Notes: a model not told the origin generated them from the letters alone. A stretch of DNA of 64,000 bases from Isoetes taiwanensis (GCA_021234155.1 JAJEKV010000019.1:3758356-3822355); one strand, 5' to 3'; positions 48,147 to 60,800 are shown, numbered from the stretch's first letter. Program-made: numbers and translations.

Positions 48147-50648
48147 CCAATTCTTTCACCCAAGCATGAGAGAACATAAGCTGTTCAAGCTCAAATGACT
48201 GCTTGACTTTCAATAAATCCTTGACTTAAATGTCTATATCCTCTCCTCTTGTTGATGCAATAATTTAACAATAAACAGAATGCAAGATATGATGCTGAAA
48301 CTAGATGAGGCAACATAATAATAAATGGTGCCAGCTGCAAAGCCCTCTTCCGTAGATTGATAAACTTTTCCTTCTTTACGGTAGCGATAATAGGTGTTTG
48401 AGACTAGGTCATTCATTGGTAACATTCACAGACATATAAAAATATCCAAAAAAAACTTTCATTTGGGCATTTCTGAAGTACACCACTGACCATGCAAAAG
48501 TTACTATTTATCAAATGGCCACATTTTAGATCAATTTATTGGATGAAGATGAACATAGTGCCATAGAAGACAACTTATAAAAGACACAACTCATCAACAT
48601 CAACGTACCTGCCAGCTATTTAGCGTTCAGAGGTACCTGCATTCAGAGACAACAAAAGTGCAAAAGTGCTAAAGCCTCCAAACTTAAGATTGACTTGTTG
48701 AAGTGCAGAATTGTTTAAACTATGTAATTTCCCATATCACAACTGTAGACAGATTTCTAATCAGCAGCAACATTATGATAGTATTTGCAGCAAAAATACC
48801 ACTTGGACCTGCTCCCAGAATTCCTACAGGAGATGGTTGTTATTCTTTGTCAACTGGCTCTTTGTCAACCGGCTCCTGTTATCATTCTGGATTTTGCAGT
48901 TCCATATCCCAGAATAAAGCATTAGCATTTGGCATAAAGTTCACCCAAAATCTTTTGAGAAGATGTTATTCTATTGTCTCAGGAATCTGTTAAGATCTTG
49001 ATGTTTGAAGCCTCCACATAATATACTTCAGATTAGGTAAACATTAGAATGCCATTGCATTACTCCTGAGCTCATTTCAACATTTTCCAGTCACCATCTT
49101 AGTTCTTTCTGTTGAGGCTAACACATACAAACTTCTTAGACGGAAGCCTGCATTTGAACTTCTAAGCTTACATCAAACATGCCAAAAAATAAGTCTGCAA
49201 CTACCGTTTTAAGGGAAATAACCCATTTCGGCATAATCTACACGCTTACCTCGGTTTATCAAGGATTCAGATAGATGCTAGGAAGCATTAAGGGCCATAA
49301 TGAATCTTCACAACGAATTTGAAGAACCCATTTGAAGGCAAAAAATCCTGCAAAGATTTGAGCCTTATGATTAGGCCTCACAATTTTTACCCAGGCCAAG
49401 AAGGAACTGCTATTTGCCTATGCCAGCAGCCAGCATATGTCTCCTGTGGACGATTTGCGAAAACCCTATTTGCACAGGCCGGCTTTGGAGCAACATCTTT
49501 TTGGCACCTCATATTCAATCAGCCATCGTTAACCAATTTTTGGGAAGATCTTGTCGCATTTAGTTCATACCTTGGCCTTCTTCAAGATATAAGCAAATGC
49601 AGCTACCAGTACATAATCAGAAATCTAAATCAGACTAAATCCTGATCCCTTACTGCAAACACAACACAGTTAAGACATACTTTGACATAACGGATTCAAT
49701 TTCCTCAACGCAAGCATAATCAACCTAGAATTCCGATGAATTTTTCTAGCCTAGATGAATCAAACAGACGGGTGTTGGGTGTTAAAAGGAATTTTAAATT
49801 ATTCACAAAAGTGCTAAAAGGAATTTTAAATTACTCACACAAAGGCACTGACCGTCAAAACCTATTGAGATCAAAAGATCTTCTACCCAAACAAGATGGT
49901 TTTAGCACAAACTATAAACAAGTAAAAGTTGTTCAGATATGCAAATGCAAATTGTTCCTTTCTATTTTTCATATTCTTTTTGCATAGGCCCAGTGCGACC
50001 TTTTCGTTATTTTAATCATCGTACATTAAATCATTATGAATGTTAAAATAATTGATTTTCTCTTTTTAGTGTTCATATAAAGAAGATGGCTTGTGAGGAT
50101 CCGGCATCTTGAGTAGAGTTAGAGATTACTGGACCTGGGTTTGTCCATTATGCAAAATTCGACAAATAGTAATGGAGACCGTCATACAAATACATGTGAA
50201 TAACTTTATAAGCCGCATAAAGAGAGTAAAGACAATTCTTAAAAACAAATTGATTAAGCCCCTTTCCCACTCCCATACAAAAAAAAAAGGTCTTATATTA
50301 TACAAGAATTGTCATAGATCGGAACTAGTCAATAATCCGATGCACACTTATCACAACAATGATTTTGAAGAAAATTACTGATTTTCTCAATCGGACATTA
50401 TAAGATCACAATTATAATCCACATAGAAAAGGTGCAAAATGTGAACACCGAATATGCAATATATACATTGATTATAGTGCCAAATAATGGAAGAATTACA
50501 AAGTTATTTTTTTTTTTTTTGAAGGAATGACGATCTATTATCAAAGAAAGGGAATTACAAAGTTATAACCAGGTAACATCTTTCACAAAGCATGAACTCC
50601 TCATTTATTCAAGAAAACCTTTGACTTTAGCACATTTACAACAATCTT
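48147..50648. other. 3' flank of copy B, no recognised gene
   Basis: Short frames occur on both strands; the longest, 49,319-49,645 (108 codons), has no family resemblance I can state. Near 50,505 there is an 18-base T run. Nothing else is supported. Confidence 0.4.
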
Positions 50649-52320
50649 CTAGCGAGGTGCAAATAATTGCATGCCAAAGTTATCAGTGATGGAAAGACTG
50701 CTAGCGTCCTTGGTTGGATTCCCCGAAGATCCTGATTCATGTTTTGCATCAATGCTTATAACCTCCAGCACCTCAGGTTTTGTCAATCCACCAAAAAGTG
50801 TTTCTAGCATACGTAAGATGTCCTACAATCGCCATCAATATAACATGATTAGTAACTTGCACTATCAATATTTTATGTCTAGATATTTTTCTATCCAAAG
50901 CATAATTGCATGACCTATTAGCACATGCATGAAAATGATACTCATTGGAATCGGTTTCAAGATTTGTTTGGCGAAATATCTCAAGTGTTAAGTTTGCTAA
51001 TTTTTTACATTTATAGCATATAGAGAAAGCATATAGCCAATTTATATCTTACTTTCAATGATGGGCGTTCATGTTTACTATAGGAACTGCACTGCAGGCC
51101 TAGAACTGCAATTTGGTGATACACATCCTTGGGGTAAGTATCACCTAGTCGAGGATCTACAACATGTTCTACACCTTGTTTAAGAGTTTCTCTTACCTGC
51201 AAAGCAAAAAGAAAGGCAATCATGCAATTGTAAAACTCAATAATTTATCAAATTGAATTATTTATGAGCAATAAAAACTAGTACCCATTCCACAAGGTTA
51301 ACCTCCTTAGTTCTGCTTTGATCAATTGCTTCTTGGCCTGTAACAAGCTGAAGTAATATGACACCAAATGCATAAACATAAACTTCTTTGTGGTCAAGCT
51401 CTTTGCCTTAAAAAGTATTACGGATCTAAGTAACTAGAGACAACAAAGGGACATAACTTTAGCATTTTTTCTTCCCCACATTCTTTTTAGGGCTATGAGA
51501 AATGTCTTGCGCTTACCCTGGAGTCAATTTGGTCTTGTAGAAACATGAGTATCAGCAGGTTGGGAATCCTTGGAAATTCAAAGTCGAGATTTTGGCAACA
51601 AGATTGTCATCAAAAGGATATTGCTTGGCTTTAAGTCCCAGTGTATAGCAGGGAGGATCTGCAACATTGATATTTTTATGTTTAGACAATGAAACACGTA
51701 GACAAATTGATATTTTACTTACTGCAAAAGAGTGGAGGTAGTCTAGACCACGAGCAACACTGACTGCTATTTCAATTCTTTCATAGAAGTTAAGAGCGCG
51801 TCGTTTCTTCTTTCCTGTAACACAATTGCCTTTATTTTTAGAAATCCCAGTACCCATTTTCTTTGATCACTGTTCATAATCAGAATATACATAGGACATT
51901 ATGTTATATGTTATTCTTACCCAATAATTGACTCTTGCAAGTTCCCATTCTTCATATACTCATAGACAAGAATCTTGAAATAGAGAAAAACCTTTGTTAC
52001 TCATATGAAAAATCTAACTCAAAAATATATAGTAAGAACAAAACTTACCTGGCTTTCGCCTTCACAGCACCATCCTATTAGACGAACTAGATGACGATGA
52101 TGAAGTCTTGATAGAAGGCGGAGCTCATTTTCAAATTGAGTGCTATCTAATACGTTGTTGGGATATGCTTGTTTGATTGCAACTGGCCTGCCATCTCGAA
52201 GATGCCCCAAATAAACCTTTCCAAAACCTCCAGATCCAATTTCGTTGTCCTTGCTAAACTCATTTGTTGCATTTAAAATGTCTGCCCATGAAAAATCTTT
52301 GAGGCCAGTAAACTCGTCTG
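50649..52320 (-). pseudogene. Copy B kinase exons, inactivated
   Basis: The N-lobe exon 52049-52320 is intact (ADILNATNEFSKD, GSGGFGKVYLGHL, VAIKQ). Exon 51723-51814 is open. The catalytic exon 51517-51658 has insertions and deletions around the HRD box (ATACACTGGGACTT for ATACACAGGGACTT) and before and in DFG (CTCGACTTTGAA). Exon 51285-51433 reads LDP then TAA where copy A has GAG (LDPEY), and four extra bases follow. The last two exons (VRETLKQGVEHVVDPRLGD; DILRMLETLFGG, tail FAPR) are well preserved, so decay is recent or partly sequencing error. Confidence 0.85.
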
Positions 52321-52866
52321 CTTCCCAAAGGAAATCAATTAGTAGCTGCAAGAATTCACCTCCTTCAATGTTTTGTGGGTTGCAAGAATCCAGAACTATC
52401 TTTCAATCCTTTGATATCCTCTATGTAGGCCCATAGACTAGTTAGTCTTTGGAAGTGGTGGCCAATTCAATTCAATCAATATATGCTCTTTATTTCCATT
52501 ATTTTCAAGAGTTGGCATATAGTTAAATTCATCCATTGAGCAGAAGGTGCTTCTCAAATTTGAAACATACGTGGTCTATGTAAAAGAAGCTAGTGTGCAA
52601 ATGAGAGGGAGTTGCAAATAGCTCATGCAACTAGCAATTATATGATTAGTTGCCCTGGTTAAGAGGATTGCCACATCTGTTCTTTTTATGGACACAAGAT
52701 ATATCTCTATGTTCTACATTGAAGTTCTTAACCCCTTAAATATGAAATTTGAAGATTGAAATTCTTAACCCCTTAAGTATGAAGTTTGAACATTGAAGTT
52801 CTTAACCACTTAAATATGAAATTTGAATTTCTTTATGATTTTAGCTGTATCATGAGATAAACTAAC
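52321..52866. other. Copy B intron
   Basis: Unique-looking AT-rich intron with a short local repeat (GAAGTTCTTAACCCCTTAA / GAAATTCTTAACCCCTTAA, 52,723-52,810). Confidence 0.45.
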
Positions 52867-53519
52867 CTGTGTCAAACTTAATTGACTTGATCGGAATTCT
52901 CGGGAGGGCGGTTTTGATGGCTCCTTTTAGAGCGTAGATAATAGAAGAATAGAAAAAATAACAATGGGAACGATTACGCATGGGATAGCAATAACAATGA
53001 CAATGATAACCCATGTTTGTATATGGTGTCTTTTGCAAATGTCCAACAAAGTATAAGCCCAAAGAAAAGTATTTATAATTTGAAAATTATGTTGTAGTAT
53101 CTATCTAAAAATGTCATTAAAAAATTGTCCAAAATGTTGAACATAGTTTTGAAAAAGCTATAGGAATTTGGGACAACAACACATGTATCATTCAATAATT
53201 GGCCTTTACTAGATGCTACATTAATTAGTGTATTAGTTCCAATTCAATTGTCATATATAAGCATAGATTTACTATCATTGAAATTATTTTAGACTTACTT
53301 GGATTGCATGATTGATGATCTTGGCATGAATCTTTCCTAGTGTCTGGCTCTCCAGTATAACAATTACCAGTAACTCTATACAAAATAGATATAAACGTCG
53401 GTCATAAAAAATGACGAAAACACATCTATTACGTAAAATTATAATTTGGACATACTTCTTGTATTTAGAGTATGGTAGAAAGTGGGCTTGAACTGTCAAA
53501 AAAGTTGCAACTCAAGTCT
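52867..53519 (-). pseudogene. Copy B transmembrane and linker exons, frameshifted
   Basis: Exon 52867-53029 (163 nt against 162 in A) begins HIQTWVIIVIVIAIPCVIV, but its end (IPIKSIKFDTG) is in another frame, so the membrane helix runs into a stop (STL then TAA). Exon 53299-53375 is open (VTGNCYTGEPDTRKDSC). Exon 53456-53519 (64 nt against 63) has one extra T in the TTTTTT run after DLSCN. Confidence 0.8.
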
Positions 53520-54299
53520 CTGGATGTGCAAAATATGTAGTTAGAAAAAAAAAAGGAAAGAGAAAGGACATGCAACATAGTCCATATCCCCAGTGTCGAT
53601 ATGTTTAAGCTTTTGCACCATACGTATATTTGCAAGTACATAAAAGAAAATGCTTAATGCAAGTTTTCTTTTGATATGTTGCTTAGGCAATTGGCATTTC
53701 TTAGAGATCAAATCATGTATGCTTTACCTCAAATTAACCGTCGCATACCTTTGTTGCAACTATTATATTGCATGTTATTTGTTGAAATTACGCTACATTC
53801 TGTTACAATTGTCAAGACCAACATAGTTCACATATTGGGCTAAATTTGTAGGTCCCAAGAGAGCCATTCGTTGCAAGTGCACACTCTTTATTCCTTTATT
53901 CCCAAATATCATTTTGCCTCATAATTAGGAGATACTTAATAAAATGTATCAAGAAAAGAAAACTCTTTTTATTAGACAATGTGTACATGTGGTTTTAATT
54001 TACATCTAGAGAATGGAAGAGACTCGGACTTTTTAGTTTGTTTAGATGTATAGAAGTGAATATATATATTTAGGATGTCTTAGAGATGGATATTTTAATG
54101 GCATCTAGAAGTATCATTTAGGTTATCATCCCTCCACTCCTATCGAATAATCTAGATGTTAAAAGTGCTTTTCCTAATCTCTTCAAGCTGTTCAAGTCAT
54201 TCATGAGGTAGTGTTTATGGCCCATGCATGGTTTTCATCATAACACATGATTTTGGAGTCAGATTAAGAGAGATGCGACTCAGTCCCAATCGATTCAGG
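53520..54299. other. Copy B intron, no recognised element
   Basis: AT-rich; nothing recognised. Confidence 0.4.
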
Positions 54300-54485
54300 T
54301 CCCGAGTCCTAGAAGCAATAATGGGGTGGTATTGCTCCCTATTTTGAATCAAACCTCCATTTGGAGCTGGCTTTTCTGAATATTAGGCAAGAGATGGGGA
54401 GACAAGCTCAAAAAGAACAACAATCTCAGAAGAATAAGAAGAAAGAAGAAGAAGATGACGATGAAGGCGGATGTACTAAAGAGTC
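54300..54485 (+). repeat. Dispersed repeat shared with 46.5 kb
   Basis: CGAGTCCTAGAAGCAATAAT, GGGGTGGTATTGCTCCC, GGCAAGAGATGGGGAGACAA, then an A/G-rich run and GGCGGATGTACT recur from 46,541-46,765. It lies in a copy B intron. Confidence 0.55.
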
Positions 54486-55296
54486 TCAAGGGCAACATAC
54501 AATACCATATATAGTGGACAATGTCATATTCCAACATGAAGATATAATATATAATATATGAGAATACTAGTAATTTACGCAGCAACCCTCTAGATCAAGT
54601 TGGAGATTAGATAGCTATGAAGCAAGATGAGTAGTCAACTGATCTTACAAGGACATTCCTGATTTGATTATGCGTTTGGGAGCCATTCAAAAGGCAATGC
54701 TATATAAACTTGCACCGTCAGATTAGTTCTTACTTCAGGCATAATGCAGGTTGTCGATCTCCAAGGCACATTTATCAAATTGGATGCGGATCTTGGTGTG
54801 GCTTGTTATTTCTATTTTTTTCCATTGTTATGAATGGTCCCAGAATGTCCCATTAATGTTTCAGTGTTACTGCTGAATGAACAACCATTTCACACTAAGT
54901 CTAGTTGACAATGGTAGAAAATGAGGAGCATGTGCAAGGTGACTTAGTAGACGAAGCAAATCAAAGCATCTCTAGATGAGTGTTCGGTCGGTTTTAGCAC
55001 CTTCTCTATTCTATTCTATTCTATTCTTCCACAAAAAGAAATCAAGGTTGATGGGGGCGAGGCTATTTCGATCCAACTTTGCCATCTTATGTATTTAGTT
55101 CTATTTCATTCTCATGCATATGTGTACTTCATCCAAAGTCGAGGAGTGTGAACAGTGCTAGAGTATATGATGCATACATAAAACATCAAAATTGCCATAA
55201 GGGTCTTGACCTCAGTATCTTAGATAATCTTATCTAAGAAAATATATCTCAAAATGCTTCATCTTTTATATAAATGGTAAGCGTAATCAAACTTAC
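54486..55296. other. Copy B intron with a LINE-like tail
   Basis: (TTCTA)n at 55,007-55,026 follows GTTTTAGCACCTTCTC, like the tails of LINE subfamily 2, but no hairpin is clear. Otherwise unrecognised. Confidence 0.35.
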
Positions 55297-55672
55297 GTAT
55301 TGAGTAGTCTTGCACTTTCTAGCCCGCGATGGTACACTTCCAGAAAGTCGATTATCTGATAACTTCCTAATTTCATCAAGCATAAATAGATGGTAAGCAT
55401 CTTATTTCATTCAATTTATTTTTTGAACATGTTTGCAGGAGAGAACGTACAATTCTGATAGGCTTTTCATACTACCCCAAGTGTCTGGAATTTCACCTTG
55501 TAGCTTATTATCACTTAACCACCTGCATAATGGTGTTTATTAACATGTGTAGATAGACATTATATTTACATATGTACATAATAATGTAGTGACATACAAG
55601 GTATTCAAATTTGTAAAATTTGTTGCCCATTCAGTCGGCAGTGTTCCATTCAATTCGCACTGATGCATCTTT
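55297..55672 (-). pseudogene. Copy B last three LRR exons
   Basis: 55598-55672 (KMHQCELNGTLPTEWATN) and 55451-55522 (WLSDNKLQGEIPDTWG) are open. 55297-55366 is 70 nt where copy A has 69: one extra base in CGCGGGCTAG shifts SVPSRLESA into SVPSRARKCK. This is the first lesion met by a ribosome on copy B. Confidence 0.82.
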
Positions 55673-55824
55673 CTGGAATATATTTTGATATGTTAGTCAT
55701 AATGGAAAAGGAGTAAATAATTTTCATAAATAGCATAATATACAAAACATTTTTTCTGTTCTAATATCCAACATATAGAAATATCCAACATATAGATTAT
55801 ATTAGACATATTATATAGTGAATG

Positions 55825-56615
55825 ATTTTAAAGCAAACAACTTTATCCCAATCTTGCTTTGGCCGTAGCAATGGGTCCATAGTGCCTCAAAGCCTGCTAG
55901 AAGGACAAGCAAGCTCAGTGGTTCTCACGATGGAATGTACATGCACACAGATGTGTGCAGGTACGAACAAAGAAGGACTACGATGCATTGAGGCAGTACC
56001 TTAATGCTTGCTTCCATAGCAAGCCCTGGATGCAAATGCTCTGACGCATGTCAAGATGGCATATTATCGGCAGCAAGTCAATCCCAAGCTCACACGAGGC
56101 CCACAACACTACCTATGCACCCATGAGGCGTAGATGGATAGCTTCCATTCGCATGGGTGCGCATCGCCTCCGCACTGAGACAGGCCGATGGGCTCGGGAG
56201 GCACGTGAGGACAGGATCTGTCAGTGTTGCCAACAGGGCACCATTAAGGATGAATGCCATGCCCTTCAGACCTACCTAGCATTGGATCATATCCGGGCAT
56301 GGTATGTTCAGTTAGTTATGCCTGACTAGTCGCTGCATATGTTGTTGAATACGACCTTTGTGGTCTTGTTGGGATCATACCTTCAGGAGGTTATGGATAC
56401 ACGGATTCAGTTGTGTCCTCCAGTGCAGTATTGAATTGTCCTATATGATTGTACAGTCTATCAGCATACTTGTTACTGCTAAGGTTTTTCCTCGAAAATT
56501 TTCGAAGCGGAGGTTTTTTAACTTTGACAGTAGTATGTTTGCTGCTCTCTTTGTTTGGGTCCCATAGGCCAATTGGACTCTATGGACGATAAAAATATAT
56601 TCTATTCTATATATT
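55825..56615 (+). mobile_element. LINE subfamily 2 3' end in copy B intron
   Basis: Worn post-RT sequence leads to RRRWIASIRMGAHRLRTETG and the zinc motif CQCCQQGTIKDECHAL (56,205-56,270). The 3' UTR has ACTGCTAAGGTTTTTCCTCG, GAAAATTTTCGAAGCGGAGG and the perfect hairpin CCCATAGGCCAATTGGACTC-TATGG, then GATAAAAATATATTCTATTC. Antisense to copy B. Confidence 0.82.
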
Positions 56616-57344
56616 CTTATTTTTGAGTTACCATAATTTCTTGGTGTCATAATGAAGGTATCAAGAACATTGGTCCACAACTCAAATCCTTCAAACTCTC
56701 AATTCCACATCACTCTCTTAAAAGTAATGTGCTTGGGATCCATTAAACCCTTCAAAATAGCTTTAATGCATATAGGTGAATCCCATGGATGTTAGACCTC
56801 TAGAGTGCTCAATACAAATAGCCTTCTTTAGAAGAATCAACTCTTCTTTTGTGGGAGCTCACTTTGCAACAACATTTATTATAAAGATAAAATGGAAATT
56901 GATAGATATTCTAATTTTGTTGTTGCAATGACTGAATTCCCACATGTTAAGAGGTGTTAGAAGGAGCATTAAAATACATGATTTTCAGGATGGTATGTAA
57001 TGCATGGTGTTTGCAAATGCTAACTCCAAGCTTCTTCAGCAATGTCTTAAGGGCTATTTCCTGAACTCTATGCATACGCGTGCTTTGGCCAAAGTCAAAA
57101 TTAGTCAACTTATACATATAGACCCTACTTTGACAAATGGACCATAAGTCTATTTGGTTGCTTCTCTGTTCAAGAAGAAGTTTATAGCTATAGACAAGTT
57201 AAAACAACGAGGTGAGACTGATAGTTTTGTTGGCTTAAAGTCGTCAAGATGAAAACGTTACGCTTTTGGTCTGTTCTATATTTCTAAATAATCAGGAATA
57301 GTTATTAGATGACTTACTTTTAGAAAATTCCTTGATTTTCTAGT
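56616..57344. other. Copy B intron, no recognised element
   Basis: Nothing recognised; short frames only. Confidence 0.4.
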
Positions 57345-57515
57345 ATCATCATTACTGTCATTACTGCAAAGGGTTTTCTTTTGGTACAGGATTTTATGAT
57401 TCTAGTCTAAAATCTTTTGATACAGGATCTTCTAAATTCAGTAGTATGGTTATAATGATTCCATTGTCTTATTGGTCTTTGTGGCCGTTAAAAATTAATT
57501 ATATTATATATTTTC
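57345..57515 (+). mobile_element. Solo LINE 3' tail in copy B intron
   Basis: TCATTACTGCAAAGGGTTTT, a broken first hairpin, then CATTGTCTTATTGGTCTTTG-TGGCCGTTAAAAATTA followed by AT-rich repeats. Same family as 18.35, 20.66 and 23.4 kb, opposite strand. Confidence 0.6.
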
Positions 57516-57565
57516 TCTTTTATCCCTCTTTGTTTTCTTATGGAGTGAAAGGGAGAGAATCTTAC

Positions 57566-58910
57566 AAGAATGTCAATGTTTTTAGATAGCCAAGTTGAAT
57601 AGGAAGATTGATTTTGAGAGGATTTCCCCACAAATTCCTGTATTAAAGAAACACAAGTATACCAGCCATAGATAAGAAGATAATCAACACAACCTATTTG
57701 CGAGGCTCTTCAATTATTAATTTTGATTCAATTGGCCCAATACTAATTTTATCGTCAATTATCAAATATCAATACTTACAGTTCAGATAGTTTCGGCAAG
57801 GTGTACAATTCTTCTGGTAGATTACCCGAAAAGCTATTGTTGTTGATGTGCCTATATATAATTACAATTAAAACACAACAAATTAACTTAAATGTAATTA
57901 TCTTTATCAAATTTCAAAAAGAAGATTCCACCTCTCCCTCCCTCTAGCTAAAATTAAAATTTTTATCAACAAAAGAAGGTAACTCACAAGAATTGCAGTG
58001 TGGTAAGTTTTCCAATACCCTTTGGAATTTGTCCCGTGAGTGTGCATCCACCACATCGTCTGTAGGAAAATTATTATATATCTAATATCCCAGGATGCAA
58101 AACCATATAAGTGCGACTTACATGTCAACGAGGTTAGTCATGCTCAAAAGAACAGATGGGAATTGAACTCCTAATGGATTTCTACTTAAGTTCCTGTGAG
58201 ATAAAACACAAAAATTAGGACATTTAATTTAATCCTTGTTTAAGGATTTTTAGAATTTAATTGCACGGTTAAGAGCATTTCAAGAAACATAGAATGAAAT
58301 CGAATACAATATTTTCCTCTCCTCTCTTGTGATTTTTCTTGTATTGGGTCCTGTAGACCTCTTATTCAATTCAAGTCGTTTCATTCTTCAAATTAAAGCA
58401 TGTCCTTGAGCAAAGGCATACACGTGAAATGTTTATGGTTCCAATATGGTTCGTCCCATATGGCAACTTTAACTCCATGAAGGTGCAAATAGACCACGTA
58501 TTGTAAAGTGCTGCATGATGTTTAGTGCCCATAAGCTTTTTGCTAATCCCATGTAAATAGTTAAACACGATAACGAAATTGCATAAGGCGGTCTTTCATA
58601 AGGAAATATTTACTTGACTTTAAATTGAATTGAAATTTATATAGTGGTTAGAAATTAATGATTGTATATGGGAAGGAGAAGGAGATTGGTGCCTACTCTT
58701 GAATATCAACCACAAAGGTCAAACGGAGAACATGAGGGAGGAAAAGATGATCATATATGTACTTACAATGCTTGAAGGTTGGTCAAATTTGAAAAAGAGT
58801 CAGGTATATTTCCTGTCAAACTGTTACTTTGAAGATCAAGAACTTGTAGATATACTAAGTTTCCTATTTCTTTTGGTATTGCTCCAACTAAGCCACCCTT
58901 TGTTAAGTTT
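57566..58910 (-). CDS. Copy B LRR exons (five), open
   Basis: Exons 58767-58910 (NLTKGGLVGAIPKEIGNL, NSLTGNIPDSFSNL), 58122-58193 (NLSRNPLGVQFPSVLLSM), 57988-58059 (RCGGCTLTGQIPKGIGK), 57780-57851 (HINNNSFSGNLPEELYTL) and 57566-57637 (NLWGNPLKINLPIQLGYL). All have canonical splice sites, phase-2 borders and no stops. The first keeps the consensus LTGxIP core that copy A has lost. Confidence 0.9.
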
Positions 58911-59004
58911 CTGTATGAACAGAATAATGTGTTAGAATGCACTATTAAATCAATGGTTGAAAATATGAATTACACTTGCCAAACAACATAGTCAAATAAG
59001 AAGA

Positions 59005-59290
59005 CTCTTGAACATTGTTTTTTTGCTTGTTTATAATGGTCCAACCCAGCAATATAGTTTATTTAATAGTGCCTTTTGTAGCCATTGCATTTTTCTGGCA
59101 TATGCAGATGTGTTACCAAAAATGGCATTTATGTTGGGTTTGGGAATGCCCCATGTCTTCCATGGCATTTATTCTTCAGCTTGTGACATTGTTTCTGCTG
59201 ACTAAGACAAAATATTGATGGCCTATATGTGCTCCTTTATTTGTTGATGGTCTTCGTGGACGTTAAAAGATCTATATTCTAGAACTCTAT
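59005..59290 (+). mobile_element. LINE 3' fragment in copy B intron
   Basis: GAACATTGTTTTTTTGC, GGTCCAAC and ATAGTGCC match 19,050-19,120. The end GATGGTCTTCGTGGACGTTA with AAAAGATCTATATTCTAG is the family tail. Strongly decayed. Confidence 0.5.
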
Positions 59291-59607
59291 TCTAGAATGA
59301 AACTAAGTGCTCGTATTTGAGCCCACTATCTCTAGATTAGTTTTTTCCACTAGGTTCTCTTCGGGTGTAAGTGCACTGTGCTTCAGGCTCTAGGTCCAAT
59401 TGCACTCTCTCATGCTTACATTGCTAGACAAAGCGTGTAATTGAGTCATTGCGGAGAAAGAATGGAGCTTCTGGTTAAATGCACAAGGCCAGGAAATATT
59501 AGTGCCTGAACATAGTTTAGGGGAACAATGTGGGATATTCTGGCAGATATTTGTTATGGGAGAACATAAGAACAAAAAACTGAAAAGAAAATGGAAGGAA
59601 GACTCAC

Positions 59608-59883
59608 AGCGTGGTAACGTTGCCAGAGGTACATGAAACTCCCTGCCAGTTAGAAGAACAGGGATCGGTATCACTTTTCCACGAATCCAGATTAATATTG
59701 TTACTTCCGACCGCGTCTTTAATGGCAAGCAAGGCCTCAGCTGCAAAAACAAACAAATGAGCAGCGTATTCATAGATTCAGGCTGCGATTAGAGGTGCAG
59801 AGCTTACTCTGTGTCATTGCATTACACGAAATTGCCATAGCCCCAAATAAGAGGGCGAAATAGAGCGCTCCCATGTTGCGCAT
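59608..59883 (-). CDS. Copy B signal peptide and LRRNT exons, open
   Basis: The start codon is at 59,883-59,881: MRNMGALYFALLFGAMAISC is a hydrophobic signal peptide, likely cleaved near NAMTQ. The intron is phase 1 (donor GTAAGC). Exon 59608-59740 continues TEALLAIKDAVGSNN, LDSWKSDTDPC and WQGVSCTSGNVTTL, the classic LRRNT_2 cap with its cysteine pair. This is the only intact N-terminus of the two copies and shows what copy A has lost. Confidence 0.9.
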
Positions 59884-60800
59884 CGTCTGCGAATTCCGCA
59901 CCAAAAACAGAAATCGTGTGCGAATTCCACAGCAGAAATAAAATGAACTATATGTACCTCTCTTAAGCATTTCCTAGTCTCCAAAGCGCAGCCGATTGGG
60001 AGGCTCATTAGCTCAATATAAACGACTTATTTCGTTTCATAGTAAGACTCCTTCTCGCCTTAGACTTGGTCGTGGGCCCTTCCCCTTAACATGTTCTAGA
60101 TATTTGGTATTTTCTTTTCTTTTTTAAATCCACATTTGTACCAACTACCCCTCCATTGTTAGACTTGGCTTTTGTTATCAACGTCTATAACATAAGGTAA
60201 AGTAAGGACTAGTGTCCACGCATTTACTATTGTTTCCTTTCTAGCCATTTGTATAGAAGATCCCTTAAAACCGATAGTCCTGTTGATCTAACCGATCTAG
60301 ATCGTCCAATTGCAGTCAGTTTATTAGCCAATGCCATCATCTCTCTTGTCTGCCAATTTGTCTTGATAAACAGGTTTTCCGTCGAATTGCATATAATTTT
60401 GCCATCTGACATCAACTGTGGGGCATGCCGATTAAAGGGGATAAGCATATCCTCGAGCAGGTGATTGCCAGGTTATTTCCCATCACTTGCTCGAGAGGGA
60501 TGCTTTTCTCGCTGTAATTTTTCGTAATTTTCCTTCTGTCTTTCAATAGATTTTAGTTTGTATTCCTCCGTATACAAAGCATTACTATACCTTATTTTCA
60601 TGATTCACCACAACGACATTATACCCTTTATGAATATTTTATTCTACCAATTGTGATTGTTAAGTTCATAATGGAGGGATACAACTCATACGAACAAAGT
60701 TGACTTTAAAATTTGTTTGTTTTGTGGCTGTATAACCATTGACATTGCACACGAATTATTGATCGGACTTCATTAGGCAAAATGGCCATGACCAACCAGA
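59884..60800. promoter_or_regulatory. Upstream region of copy B
   Basis: Homologous to the region upstream of copy A in several ordered blocks (see 39,571-40,435). It should hold the promoter of copy B, the only copy with an intact N-terminus. No TATA box is called with confidence. Confidence 0.5.

Larger units (their letters stand above)
50649..59883 (-). pseudogene. LRR receptor-like kinase copy B (3' half broken)
   Basis: Paralogue of copy A, upstream on the same strand and with the same exon plan. Exons: 59808-59883 (signal peptide), 59608-59740 (LRRNT), 58767-58910, 58122-58193, 57988-58059, 57780-57851, 57566-57637, 55598-55672, 55451-55522, 55297-55366 (LRRs), 53456-53519, 53299-53375 (linker), 52867-53029 (transmembrane), 52049-52320, 51921-51973, 51723-51814, 51517-51658, 51285-51433, 51053-51196, 50649-50822 (kinase). 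The first nine exons are open. Extra single bases occur in 55297-55366, 53456-53519, 52867-53029 and 51921-51973. The catalytic exon 51517-51658 is 4 nt short with several indels, and 51285-51433 has a TAA and 4 extra nt. As written it could make only a secreted LRR protein. Small introns (75-2,000 nt) contrast with copy A. Confidence 0.88.

Noticed and set aside
49319-49645. 108-codon frame as a possible gene upstream of copy B's 3' end
   Set aside because: No motif, no supporting splice structure, and similar-length frames occur by chance.
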